Numbered from the stretch's first letter, positions 1 through 11,654 are shown. The stretch is 64,000 nt of DNA from Condylostoma magnum (GCA_920105805.1 CAKKTI010000003.1:1-64000), one strand, 5' to 3'. Notes: generated from the letters alone by a model not told the origin. A program made the numbers and translations.

Positions 1-99
1 TTACACCCTTACACCCTTACACCCTTACACCCTTACACCCTTACACCCTTACACCCTTACACCCTTACACCCTTACACCCTTACACCCTTACACCCTTA
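1..99. repeat. Telomere, 8-nt repeat
   Basis: About 12.4 perfect tandem copies of TTACACCC (C-strand unit CCCTTACA, G-strand TGTAAGGG) begin at the first base and end where the repeat breaks into unique sequence near base 100. This marks a chromosome end. The C-rich strand reading inward from the left end is the normal telomere orientation. The unit is one base different from CCCTAACA, which I recall for heterotrich ciliates. The array is short, as is usual in macronuclei. Confidence 0.97.
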
Positions 100-210
100 T
101 ACAGCTAACTTCTTTAAAATTTAAATATATGAAGTAATTATTATATTTGATATAGACCTATTGTTACAATAATTATCTAGTAAATAAAAAACACAATTTT
201 AATAGAGTTT
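100..210. other. Subtelomeric spacer
   Basis: About 110 bases of AT-rich sequence separate the telomere repeats from the stop codon of the first gene. I see no gene or repeat in it. It must hold the 3' end of the first gene's transcript. Confidence 0.6.
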
Positions 211-1314
211 CTAATTAGTATCAAATGATTCGGTGTCCGAGTCAGAATACTCAATCAAAGGCTCCTCTATAAAACTTCCTCTACCTTTGAATCTATTGAA
301 GGGTAAAAACGAATATAACAGATCTCCATAGATCATAAGTATAAATCCAATCAAAGCTAACATTATAATTATAACAATCCAAGTATTCTCTAATTCTTAC
401 TATAGATTTTATAATAATCCTTTATCACTCTAAGTAATAAAAATAAGTGTAGATATCTAAAAGGTCATAGCAACTGCTAGCTTACCTTATTAACTTGTTT
501 TTATATAAATATACTAACTATATCCAATCAAAATACCAGCAAATAAATAGTTCCACTTTTCCTAAATAGAAATGTAGCTATCAAGAAACAAGTTATTTAT
601 AATAAGTCCTAATGTTCCAACAAGTCCAGTAAACGTGATGGTAGATAAACTTAGAAATTTTGTTGATAAATCAGCTTATCTAGCCCAATACAAAAAGTAG
701 CCTTGAAAAAGCATCATAATTGATGAAATTCCGCAAATGACAATAGGCTACATGTCATAGGTCATATCATTTCAGTTGATCTCAAACACAATTGCTACTA
801 AAATACAAATAATCCCAATTAATTATAGAATAGTAACTTGATTATTACCTTGAAAGAAAAATACCATAGGAATTCCAATAATTAACGGCACTGAAATTAC
901 CCCGATTAGCATTATTTTCTCCCAATTGCTATTACTGAATCCAAAGCATAGCAATTATAAGTAAATTGCTCCAAGTATAGATGACATTATACCATAAAAG
1001 ATTCCAGGAGAAAGAGTAAAATGTATTTCCCCATTTTCATAGTGTGGCTGAAAAAGAGAAGTATGAAAGATAGTCGGGATTACTCCATATCTGTTAAACA
1101 AGCGGATCCAAGCTAGCATAAAGCCTACAATACCCATGATAAAAATGCTTACACAGGCCACTAAAAAGTTGACATGTACTTTTTCCTTTTGTAGATCCAT
1201 TAGGTAGAATCCCCCTGTATTGCAAGCTAATCCAACCAGCGATAAGAATACCCATGAGCTTTTAGCTTCTTCAAACTCATTGCTTTCATCTAAGTCAATC
1301 GGCTCTTTATCCAT
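211..1314 (-). CDS. Multi-pass membrane protein, DMT/EamA-like
   Basis: Predicted protein of 367 residues with an acidic N-terminus (MDKEPIDLDESNEFEEAK) followed by about ten hydrophobic segments, the length and layout of a drug/metabolite-transporter (EamA-like) carrier. The C-terminus is acidic and serine-rich, ending DSDTESFDTN before TAG. Many in-frame TAA/TAG codons stand for Gln and TGA for Trp (for example in EINWND). No TGA occurs in frame between the last domain and the telomere, so the stop here must be TAG (211) or TAA (199). Its start lies 2 nt beyond the stop of the upstream ankyrin gene on the same strand. The substrate is unknown and the family assignment rests on topology only. 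Confidence 0.75.
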
Positions 1315-1316
1315 TT

Positions 1317-2198
1317 TTATATTAGATACTTATTGATTAAATACTTACTTGGAGAATTTGGAGGTAGAAGTTGTATAGGTGTCTATTACTTCTTTGATTT
1401 GATTGTAGGATCTGCTTTGTTTTGTAATAGAAATCTTATCATTTTGTGATTATTTTGCTTTGAAGCTATATGTAGAGGAGTTCTATGTAGAATATCAAGG
1501 GCATTGATATCAGCTTTATGTTTTATCAGAAGTTTTGCTAGTTAAAAGTTATTTCTTTCTACCGCACGGTGCAAAGGAGTTTATTATTTTGAGTTTCTTA
1601 CACTTACTAATTCAGGGTTCACTGTAATTTATAGTGATAGCTCTTATGTATCCTAATTCCTTAATTTATTAAACATCCCTGCATAACCTTTAGTAAATTT
1701 ATGCTATTTGTTCTATACTTTTACCTTTTTATTAGAGCTACTTAATATCTATTAGCTTCCTGTTAACATAATTTTATTAGACTGATACTTTATTCTAGAT
1801 TATCTTCTCTTAGTCAAATCCAAAATAATTCTCTGAACCTCATTTTCACTTGACTGATCTTTAATTAATTACTAATATCTCCTAGGTAATGGCACTTACT
1901 CGAATGATTTAATAGGTAAATCTAGTTTTAAAATAGAATCAAGGTATGAAGATTGAATCTTAGGCAACACTCTTTAATTCTTCCTAGTAGCTGTATAATC
2001 AATAATAGAATCAAGTCCACTACCTAATTTGTTTAGATCTGCTGAAATATTTTACTTAAATACAGCAATATGCTTTGGCATATGAACCACAACAGAGCTC
2101 GGGCTTCCAATTCTTAAAAAATTAAACTTTTTCATATATTTCTAGGAACCTTAATACTGCCTATGACCCTTTATACTATTACCCTATGTAAAACGCAT
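1317..2198 (-). CDS. Ankyrin-repeat protein
   Basis: Predicted protein of 293 residues. The N-terminal two thirds is unassigned and basic/serine-rich. The C-terminal part holds two clear ankyrin repeats (TPLHRAVERNNFQLAKLLIK and TPLHIASKQNNHKMIRFLL, each followed by HKAD or NKAD), which form a protein-protein interaction surface. The start is uncertain: the ATG used begins MRFTQGNSIKG, and an in-frame ATG 15 codons upstream (2243) would leave only 11 nt to the adenosyltransferase stop. The gene ends with TAA at 1317-1319, 2 nt before the ATG of the next gene on the same strand. Partners are unknown. Confidence 0.8.
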
Positions 2199-2254
2199 GG
2201 TATTACTAGTAAAACTTGACAAAGAACACCTACCTTTCCGCATTTTTAGTAAAA

Positions 2255-2872
2255 CTACTCTTTCTTATAAGGTCTCTCTTCCAACCCGTCTCTTTTTGCC
2301 GCTGTTCTTGCCATTACAAATAACAAATCACTCATTCTATTCATAAACTTGTACGCTGACTCATCTAAGTTGTTTTCTAATCTCATTTAAGCTAAACTTC
2401 GTTCAGCTCTTCTACATATAGAACGAGATAAGTGTAAAGTAGAAGCTGTTTGACCTCCTGATGGAAGGATAAAGTTGTGTAGAGGAGGTAAATCTTATTC
2501 TAGTTGATCTATTCAGTTCTCTAGTTAGTTTGTGTGGTTTTAGGAGAATTAAACTCTTTTTAGTTTTTCCTAGTTCGAAGATGCTGATGGGGTTGCAATG
2601 CAGGATCCTATGTCTATTAGTCGGCATTGTAGAAACTGCAAGATGTCGTTGATGTCCTAGTGACTACAGTGGGAAAATGCCTAAGTAAGAGTTACTAGTC
2701 CTAAAGATGCATTTAGTTCATCTGTATTGCCTAATGCTTCAAAGATTGGATCAGATTTTTAACGACGTTCACCTGAAAATAAAGAAGAGGAAGCCTTGTC
2801 GCCTGTTTTTGTGTAAATTTTAAACCTACAGGGGAGTTTTAGGAGGTTGGATAATCTTAAGGAAACAAACAT
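2255..2872 (-). CDS. MMAB: Cob(I)alamin adenosyltransferase (PduO/MMAB type)
   Basis: Predicted enzyme of 205 residues that transfers the adenosyl group of ATP to cob(I)alamin, making the cofactor of methylmalonyl-CoA mutase. Family motifs appear in order: [14 protein letters not shown] near residue 20, [49 protein letters not shown] and [19 protein letters not shown]. These cover the ATP- and cobalamin-binding residues of the trimeric family. A short basic N-terminus ([17 protein letters not shown]) looks like a mitochondrial presequence. Length is normal for the family. The frame needs TAA/TAG as Gln and TGA as Trp; the stop is TAG, 11-56 nt from the next start. Confidence 0.93.
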
Positions 2873-3499
2873 TTTAGTTTAACTATAGTAATAAGTAAAT
2901 GTAATCAAGGAAGAAGAATATTGGTAGTTTTATATTTAAAACACTAACAAAGGATTATATTGTTACTAATGTATAAATTAAATAATCTAAAAAGTACCTA
3001 ATCAGCTAGTTTCGCTGAACACGTAGCTGCAGTTAGCAGAGGAATTACTAGCATGCTTTAAATAATCCCTACTAACATTTGAAAGCAGCAAACATATATT
3101 ATCTCCCATTTGCATAAATACTATTATCAAAGTTTCGATTGTTATTCTTGTCATTATTTACTTTATCATATGCTGATATACTGATTCCATTCATTCGACT
3201 TATAAAGGAATTGTAGAAATAGTTAATATATAATTCATATTAAGTATATACAATCCGTTCACCATGAGTAAATTATATTGAAATTATCTAAATTTGAATA
3301 CTTAATGATAGATTTTTGGTAGCATCGTAAATTCATAATCATATAAAGAGACTTTAACAATTTGCACAGGTCCTCCTTAATTATTACTTAGTATAAAAGA
3401 TTCTACCAAAGGTCTTTTAGTAAAATAATCTTAGTAGTTTATATATTTAATTATTAAATAGAACAGAATCAACATAGCCACCAATTTAATTAACTACTC
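2873..3499. other. Gene-poor stretch
   Basis: About 630 AT-rich bases lie between the adenosyltransferase start and the tubby-gene stop. In this code every frame is open, so an open frame proves nothing. One minus-strand frame continues from the tubby gene with hydrophobic stretches, but I find no family signature. Probably 3' and 5' flanks. Confidence 0.4.
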
Positions 3500-4750
3500 T
3501 CAAGATACAACTCTTTTCCTAGCTAAGCACGCCAAACCAATAGCAAAGGCCTAAAGCATTGACAAAGGCGATCTATAGTCTAAATGAAAGCTATCCTTCC
3601 CAATCTTCCCGAACATCAAATAAATAGTATCAGGGTCATCAGGATCTACTAGCTAAAAGTTCTTAGCAGATGCTCTTGATACCCTCCCATAGAAATTTAA
3701 GCTATAACAGTACTACCTTTCATTCCATCTCGGTGGCAAGTTCTTCATAGTAACTTCCTTTCCATTAGCTTTATTCTAAAATTAAACAGTAACAGACCTA
3801 GGCTGCTCCCCTAATATATTAGTATCATACTTTATTAGCATAATTTTCTGCTGCTAGTGCATAAAGCCCTAAGGTAGATTTCCTACCAGTCTTTCACCCA
3901 ATCCATGATCGTATACTTGGAATTCATGTCCCCAGAAATTATTAACCATAACGCCTAGATATTCCTCATCAAATTGTTTGCATTCCTCCTTTCCTATGAT
4001 AATCTCACCAGAATCACTTCACCGCTAGGCCCACATTTAATCTATCCAGTCATGCTCTCTTATAAATTTAAAAGTATGAGGATAATCACTGCCAGTTAGA
4101 CTTTCTTCCGACCTGGTTCTTTCGATACGCCTTTTTATAACTTACATTAAATTGTATTGATCAAATATTTAGTGATAGATCTGCTTCTACTCGATACTTT
4201 CCTATGCTTTGTTCCTAAAAATGTCTAATGATACTCTTATTTTACGTTGGCCATTGTATTCGAGCATGTTTTGGTATATTTGGAGTCTTTTATCGTCATA
4301 TTAGAGAGATGGTAGGTCTTTGACTCCTGATCTGTATAATATGATGTTTTTTAGTAAATTATAGCACTTATCTAGTAATAATTAACATCTTATTTATGTT
4401 CCCACACTAATACCATCGACTAAATTGCTTGCTTGTATGTAATTATCAACCATTTGTCCTAGAATCTACTCCAGCTTCTCAATACCTAGAAAATTTGCAG
4501 TTACTAGCATTGAGAATAGATTATTATTATCAATTTGTAAGTATTAAAATTCCTCATGGTCTAAATACTCCAAACACTCTAAAATCGAATCAACACTTAC
4601 TTAGTTCTTACGGGCTGTTAGTTTAATTTCAATCGCCTTTCCTTCTTATAAAATTCTACTATCCTGCTAAACTACATTGGCAAGGAACTTACTCTTTGAC
4701 AGTAGTTAAGAGTCTATTTATACTGTGAAATCTTTTATATACGTTCGCAT
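3500..4750 (-). CDS. BTB-like/Tubby fusion protein
   Basis: Predicted protein of 416 residues. The C-terminal 210 residues are a Tubby domain, with SGEIIIGKEECKQFDEEYLG, LPPRWNERQYCYSLNFYGR, VDPDDPDTIYLMFGKIGKD and the family's terminal SMLQAFAIGLACL. Tubby domains bind PI(4,5)P2 and carry membrane proteins into cilia. Residues 1-110 resemble a BTB/POZ fold (DFTVQIDSQLLSKSKFL, then IEIKLTARKNQVSVDSILEC, then NNNLFSMLVTANFLGIEKL), a module for dimerisation or cullin binding. The family normally ends a few residues after this point, so the TGA at 3500-3502 acts as the stop even though TGA is Trp elsewhere; a TAG follows one codon later. Divergent from the carrier gene by 150 nt. The Tubby call is firm, the BTB call moderate. 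Confidence 0.85.
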
Positions 4751-4900
4751 TTAAATATCATTGCCAGAGAGTTTTTATGTGTTTATGTTAGGATGTATAC
4801 TTCTTAAAACAAGCTATACTTATTTCTCCATTTACTTATATATTTTATACTAGTATAGACCTTATGTAATACAACAAAAACTGCATTTTTATTATTTAAT

Positions 4901-5806
4901 ATGGGAGACTATCAGCGTAATTCTTGGGCATCTTCAATGGCCGGCTTTATCGGGCAATCATCTACAATTTTACTCTTCCCTTTAGAAGCACTGAAAATCC
5001 ATTTAATGGTTTCTGATGGGTTCAGTGCTAATCATATTCCAAAATACAAGAACTCCCTTCAGGCCTTAAAATTTATATATAACAAAAGTGGTATATTTGG
5101 TCTATATCAAGGATGCTATACAACCTTTTTCGCTAGTATTGCATGAATGACTTATTTTTATTGCTATGAGAACTTTAAATTTGTCCATTAGAAAGGCTTA
5201 CAAGGCTAGCACTCTGAATGATTTAAGCTTCTAGTGGCATATGAGGCCTCAATTGCTGCGAGGGTTATTACTAATCCTATATGGGTGATTAAAACTAGGC
5301 TTATTCTAAGCCATCACTCTATAAACTGATATACTGATATAAAGGAGGCTGTGTTAAAAATATACAGGATTGATGGGTTTAAAGGGTTCTATGCAGGATT
5401 AGTCCCTGGGCTTGCTTTATGTTATAATGGAGCTATTTAGATATACACTTATGAGTCTCTCAAATATTTTCTATCATCATAAGATGACAATTTTCTTACA
5501 TCTATAGCTGGTGGCGGAAGTAAATTGCTATCAGGAACTCTTCTATACCCGTTCTAAACTGTAATGATGAGGCTAATGTAAGAACAAAACCCTGATTATA
5601 TAAAAACTAAGTCTGACTCATTGTCTAGGTCTTTAAATGGGAAAAGGTTGTTTAAAGGAGTTGTAGATTGTGTAAAATCCAGCTATCAATATGGAGGGTT
5701 AAAAGGATTTTATAGAGGATTGTCAATGTAGCTGGTCAGACTAGTTCCCGCGAATGCCTTATTCTTCACAGTTTATGAAAACACATATAGATTTTTAGCT
5801 AATTAA
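4901..5806 (+). CDS. Mitochondrial carrier (SLC25 family)
   Basis: Predicted carrier of 301 residues, the standard size. It shows three carrier repeats with the signature P-x-[DE]-x-x-[KR] or its variants: PLEALK near residue 28, PIWVIKTRL near 126 and PFQTVMMRLM near 216, each preceding a helix pair. The WVIKTR version in the second repeat is typical of the folate/FAD/pyrimidine-nucleotide subgroup (SLC25A32/33/36 type), but I cannot settle the substrate. Trp codons at the second repeat boundary (AWMTYFY, INWYTDI) are TGA. The stop is TAA at 5804-5806 after the last helix. It exchanges solutes across the inner mitochondrial membrane. Confidence 0.92.
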
Positions 5807-6021
5807 GTTTCATTAGTAAATTTATTAAAAGGGTTGTATTTAAGTAATTTATAATGAATAACAATTATTATGTTTATTTCATAGTTCTAAAGAACAACAT
5901 TCCTAATAACAATTACAGATATATAGTAATATTTAAAGCAATTAGTTTCGTAATTTAACATAAATTTTCTTAATTATTTGACACAAATTATCTGATGTAT
6001 GAAATCAAATATTAGGTAACT

Positions 6022-6780
6022 ATGAGCTTGTATTATCAGAAGTTGTCAAATGAGTTCTTTTATGCAAGGAGTACTGACTTGCTTGTCTAAACCATCTATT
6101 ACAGTACTAGCATTGAATAGGCTTGGAGTCCTCGTGCAGTCGTATATGCTCATTTAAATTGTGCTTAGTTGCAAGATGTTTCAAACAAATTGAACACTGA
6201 AATTTTTTCTTCCTTTAATGATTCATTTCAATGTGCTTTTTTAAGTTAAATTTAGAATTATAGTGTTTACAGCATTAGAAATACATACAGCAGTAGATAG
6301 TTTGGAAAAATTCTTGTTATTTTACCATATTTTTATTAATTTGCTTAAAAATTTAGTTTTCATCAATTTAATATTCTAGAAAGCTCGATTGAGTTCTGAA
6401 TAGTTCGGATGGATTTGAATTGCTTATTAGAGGATTTCTTTATCAAAATAAAGGGGAAAAATTGACTTTAATTCCTTTTAATCTTTTATTTTCATTAAAA
6501 GCTATTAAAATGGGTTCAATTTGTATGTACTAGCTTTGTCAAGTATACTGGACAGACTTAACTATGCTTTATTGTACAAACTATTGAGAAATTCTCTCAC
6601 ATTTTTACTGCTTTCTTTAAAATTATAAAAACTATTAAACTCTTTTCATTTTCTAACATTTGAATTATTTGTATAAGAAACTTTCAATGTAGGAAGCTTT
6701 TTATTTGCCTTGCTGAATTATGAAGCGTTTTAAAGGTATAACCAGGCTCAGTCTAAAATTACAAAATGTATTCTAAAAAT
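6022..6780 (+). CDS. Unrecognised protein, probably with a frame switch
   Basis: The frame from ATG 6022 (MSLYYQKLSNEFFYAR) reads as a plausible protein to about 6330. Downstream the convincing frame is a different one (LDWVLNSSDGFELLIRG, then GEKLTLIPFNLLFSLKAI), offset in a way that needs an unseen intron of length 2 modulo 3, or two genes. Candidate GT...AG pairs of 14 and 41 nt exist; none is decisive. No domain is recognised. The end is uncertain. Confidence 0.4.
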
Positions 6781-6907
6781 TAATAAGGCTGATAATAAAA
6801 AAAGCTTTTAAAATCAAGCAAGAATACTAAATCTAATATGAATAAAGCACTTGGGAAAGAATCATTATGAGGTAATGCTTATATGAGTTAATTTATAATT
6901 AGCTAAT

Positions 6908-7687
6908 ATGGGTATATGTTGCAGTCCAAAGGTATAGTTTATAAATACACAATAACAATAGAAAAAACAACCAGAGGAATAGAACAAACAATTAATGATT
7001 AACTATAGAAATATAATAAAATTCTACAATTAGAATAAACTACTTCTGCCGAACAGATTCTACAGATTATTTGATTCTTTTTCCAAGCAAATGTTTGATT
7101 TAGAATAAATAAACATTAATTTCACTCCTATCTAATCCATAGGAGGAGACTACATACATTAGATGCTTCCCTTTTTCCCTAAACTTAAAGAAATCAAAAT
7201 GTGAAAATGCAAACTTGATAATCAGATGCTTTAGTAGATTTTACAAGGAATAAACTCGCAGTCTTTAGAGAATATATGACTAGAAGGTAACTAGCTAGGA
7301 TATGAAGGGTCATATTGCCTACTATAAAATGCTTATAAAATTTAAAATATTACGCAATTATATCTAATGGATAATAACTTCGATGATGATTGTATTTAAA
7401 ATATAGGATAGGCAATCAAGTAGCTTTCTAATATTTAAACCTTAAAACTAGACCAGAATTGAATTGGAGATAATGGCCTTTAATTACTACTAGAATATAC
7501 TTCTTGTAGTGCTCATCAAATTAACATTGGGCTTAGGCATAATAAAATAACTGATCTATCATATTCCACAATTAAAAACTATAAAGAAAGGGAAAGAGAT
7601 AACATCATATTAGATCTTCAAGCCAATGAAATATCACCAAAATTTTACTTAAAGATTCAAAAACTTATTAACACAACTACATTTTAG
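6908..7687 (+). CDS. Leucine-rich-repeat protein with N-myristoylation motif
   Basis: Predicted protein of 259 residues. It begins MGICCSP, a good site for Gly-2 myristoylation and cysteine palmitoylation, so it is probably membrane-anchored in the cytosol. A Q-rich linker is followed by leucine-rich repeats of the ribonuclease-inhibitor kind, such as NITQLYLMDNNFDDDCIQNI and NIQTLKLDQNWIGDNGLQLL, covering about residues 95-230. Trp in KMWKCK and NIWLEGN is TGA. The first plausible stop is TAG at 7685; later TAA codons before the next ATG (7791) are alternatives. Function unknown; a scaffold role is likely. Confidence 0.75.
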
Positions 7688-7790
7688 ATATATTTTCATA
7701 GCATTAAGTATTTACTTAACTAATTACCATTAAACTCTAGTAAAACTCTTTGAATTTTTCTTAATACTTTAATATAAAAAACTACATACA

Positions 7791-10205
7791 ATGCTTAAAT
7801 TTTCATAAAGTCCAAATTTGACTAGAAGCTAAAGTAAACAACGTAATGAAAAACTAAGAAATATTAAATCATATTATGACTTATAACAGCAAAAACTAAC
7901 TAGACCTTCCAGTGAACTCAGACATGCAAGCCAATACACCTAAATCCATACAGCATAGAAATCATTATAAAGTCCAATGCAAAGAAAAATTAAAACTAGA
8001 AAGTTTTAAGCGAGTTGCAATATAGATAAAGAGTAACTATACGAGTAAAACTAAGAATTAAAGTCAAAGTGCAATACAATGTACAGAAATAACATCCGTT
8101 TACGGACAAAATTACTAAATGCTGAAAAAGTGCTAAACCAAACTAATAAAAAGACCTAGTTTTAAGATAAAATCAACTTAAAAACCCCAGGTAAGGATTA
8201 TTTTATTGACTAACTTAAACAAAAGAACTTTCAATGCAAACGAGAAATTGATCAGAAGAATTTGGTAATATAGCAGTTAAAGGCTAGCTATAAAGCTTCT
8301 AAGATAAAGGAATTAACCGAGGAAGCAAGATAATACTTAACCGAATGCCACAGGCTTAAAATCATATTAGATAATATTTTTAGAAATAGGCATGATTTGT
8401 TAGATAATGATCAATTTATATAGAAGATAAAAGCTGAATATGAGGATGCATAACTTTAGGCATAAGATGATTAAAAGTGTAATCAGGAATAATAGAAAGT
8501 AATTAATCATTTATAGTCGTAAATTTAGCTGAAAGATAAAGAAATTGAAAACTTGTAGTAGCAATAATTATCTTCCAGATAAAGCTCAGGAAGACATACT
8601 TAGGAGTGGTCGTATTTATTAGGACAGTATAAGAAAGAAAATGAGCAATTGAAGTTGAATAATATTAAGTTAGACAGTAAGCTTGAAGATAAATAGAAGT
8701 TGATTGAAGTCATAAATAAGCAACTGTAGTAGTAAGTTTTATTATGCAAGCAGTTGAAAAAGAATAAAAGAAGCTAATAAGTATTTCAGTAATAAGGCGA
8801 AATGTCTACTATTATTAATCAGGAGGTATAAGTTGAATATTACTAGGCGAATAAAGCTACTTAAACAGATCTATAAACTAAGAATAGCAGTATGTAAACT
8901 TAAGCTGCTTAATAACAATCACATAGATACAAAATACATAATTCCATTGATATACAGCATAGTGTTAATCTTTCAACAACAAGTTAATTATAGCATTTCA
9001 CCATGCAAAATATGCATCTTTTCAACTTAAGTCCTATTAGTATTAATAACTTCTCATAAGAGCAGTTTATATGAATAAATTATACACCTGCTACTTCATT
9101 ATCCGAGTGAACGCAGTTTAATCAATATATTCCTTAATCGACACAAATAACTTAACGTACCAATGTAAGTAGTGAAATTGATTTCGAAGAGATGGAATAA
9201 ATACTATCTAAGACCTTAGCAGCAATTTAATAATCTATACAGCCAAAACCCCTGAAGGAATTCTTCGCAAAAATTGACTATGATTTGGACGGGCTAATAC
9301 AACAATAAGATCTTATACAAGCCTTATAAGAAAATTAATGTCAACTAACAGAGGAAGAAATCAAAAACTTTATTGAAGTTTTTGGACAAAATGATAAAAT
9401 TAGTATTCACTATATTTTAGAATGGTAGAAGAGTATATAAACGGAGCAATAGGAATAGAGATTAGTTAAGGAATCTGATTGTGTAGTATAGACCCCAAGC
9501 TGAACAGATAATTTATTATTCGATTAAATAAGAATAAATCTGTAGAAAGCAGGCTATGGTTCTAATGATCTTGTTAATCTAATACCTAATAATGAATTTG
9601 ATAGTGAGTAGCTCCGTTAATTATTCAAGAAAGCCCCCTTCCTTCATTAAAACGCAGCTGTGCTTTCTTACAAATTAACCTTATATAAAAACACTTAAAC
9701 CTAGTAAGAAGTATTAAACTAAATAATGTAAAAAACAGGGGAATTCTCAGCAGATCCTTCCCTCCTTCTATCATCAAATACACTTAACCTCTTAGTACAA
9801 TGTATACCATAACTTTTATAAGATCTAAGACAAATAGACGAATGCAACTTTTAATACCTTCCAATTCCTATGATTATTTAGTAAATTGAAAAGTACATAG
9901 GCCAAGCTTCTCCTTAAGATATTCATAGTTTAAGACTACATTTACAGAACTTTGGAAGGGATTCATGTGAAATAGACTACAACAAATTTATTATAGATTA
10001 TTTGCCTAATATACCAACCAAGCAAATACATATTTAAACTATTCTAGGAGAGATCGACCAGGAATATGACAACCAGTTTCACACGTTTATGTCATACACC
10101 ACAGTTGACTCCGCCAGTACAGGATTTTACATGGACTTAAGAGAACGAAATCTTTCACTAGACAGTGATCTTTAATAATTAGTAAAAATGAAAAACACAT
10201 CCTAA
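7791..10205 (+). CDS. Long coiled-coil protein with EF-hand-like segment
   Basis: Predicted protein of 804 residues, very rich in Q, K and E, much of it encoded by TAA/TAG. Residues 110-370 form long coiled coils. Near residue 490-540 is an EF-hand-like unit, FAKIDYDLDGLIQQQDLIQA, with a D-x-D-x-D-G loop, followed by a degenerate partner (FGQNDKISIHYILEW). The C-terminal 250 residues contain further EF-hand-like helices. This looks like a cytoskeletal or basal-body protein, but I recognise no specific family. The stop is TAA immediately followed by TGA at 10203-10208, 6 nt from the stop of the convergent transporter gene. Confidence 0.8.
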
Positions 10206-10211
10206 TGATTA

Positions 10212-11654
10212 CTACCAATTATAAATGCTTATAGAAGTAGCTAATGTCCCACTTGTAACTCCAAAAACTATCATGAATATAGATAAGAATCTGTCAAATT
10301 TCGATAAGTTAGGGACACCATAATAATACATCAATGATGGAAGTATAAATCCAACAGGGGCACAGAATACGGCTCCCAATACGGACAAATACTTATCAGC
10401 ACTGTCACTCAAAATAACAGCTAAGCTCACGGAACTTAAAACTAAGGCAATCCTTGTAACATAGGTCCACTCTATCCTTAAATCAAGTTTCTCTTCAATA
10501 ATAATATTAATAGGAACCAAAGACATTGGATATGTAAGAATAATCGATAAGACATATAACAAAAGTACCCCGGAGTTTACATAAGATTATTCATAGTTTA
10601 AAGTGATTATAATCTCAGTATATTTACCAAAAGCAAGGTAATTAACCAGTCCAAAACTACATAGTAGTAAAGTGCATGTAAACATCATTCCCATGAGCAG
10701 ATACTCGTAATTTTTAGTATCTTTCATAGCTTCTTTTATAGGCAAAACCATTGCAAATCCTTCATACGAGAAAATGGCCATTCCTATCATCATCAGGCAG
10801 AATTAAGAATTAGCTGGTTGTACACCTTCTGCAGCTCCTTCCGACCCTAATCTAATTGAAGCAATTGTTAAATAATATCCTAGTGTTAAAATCATAAAAA
10901 AGTCCGCTATTAAGTGCGTAAATGCTAATTTATGAAGTTTTCTTACTAAGCACAGGGGTATTACTACAATAGTAAAAATTCCTATATGCAAAAGCACGGT
11001 ATCAGGGCCTCCGTAGTATTTCATTATTTTTATCATGTTAGAGTTAACAAAAATAACCATTAGTATTGATATGCCGAACTATGTGGCAATAAGAGAGACC
11101 TGTGCAGCCAGTCTTCCTCATTTACCCAGCACAATATCAGCGATTTCTACATATCCGCCCTTCACATGGTCCCGGACCCTAGACAGCCAGACCATTGTGA
11201 TAGTAGAAAAGAAGCCAAGGCATATAAAGGCCAATAAGGAGAAAAACCAGCCTCCAAAGTAAAATCCTCTAGGAAGATACAAAATTCCAGATATAATCAT
11301 ACTTTTCACAAGGGAAAAGTATGTGAGCAGATCTGAGTTTCCCTCCTAACCTTCAATTTAAAGCCCTAAGTTATATAAACCCATGAGCGAGATTTGCTCT
11401 AGTTTTCTTACAAATGAGATTTTTCAATGTAAGGGCTGCATTTCGTAGCTTATTCCCTTTTTATGAGAACTTTCTTGCAAGTATTATCGTCTGAACCCTC
11501 CTGGTTAGGCTAAATCAGAAGCTCTCAGAATATCTCGCTTTTGTTATACACTGAATGACCTTTATGAAGCATCCTGACTCTTATTTAGCAGTTTTGACAC
11601 ATCTGCAATAGCTTCGTGAGGAATATCAGGTTCGTCTAATAAAGGTTATTCCAT
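10212..11654 (-). CDS. Amino-acid transporter, AAAP (SLC36/38-like) family
   Basis: Predicted transporter of 480 residues. A cytosolic N-terminus of about 115 residues (starting MEQPLLDEPDIPHE) is followed by about eleven transmembrane helices. Recognisable family segments include KSMIISGILYLPRGFYFGGW (TM1), MMIGMAIFSYEGFAMVLPI (an intact TM6-type GxFxYEG segment), NYLAFGKYTEIIITLN and a last helix region ending ISIYNW. The family moves neutral amino acids with protons or sodium across the plasma or vacuolar membrane; the substrate is unknown here. The stop is TAG followed directly by TAA, tail-to-tail with the 7791-10205 gene. Confidence 0.88.

Noticed and set aside
2880-3480. A continuous minus-strand frame with hydrophobic stretches downstream of the tubby gene
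   Set aside because: All frames are open in this code, the tubby family ends before it, and no start or family signature supports a gene.
4429-4626. Plus-strand 65-codon open frame
   Set aside because: It lies opposite the BTB-like part of the tubby gene, which reads consistently in frame.
11035-11262. Plus-strand open frame inside the amino-acid transporter
   Set aside because: Antisense of clear transporter helices; no family match.
11335-11650. Alternative minus-strand frame upstream of the transporter helices that looked coding
   Set aside because: The frame starting MEQPLLDEPDIPHE continues directly into the transporter and explains the region better.
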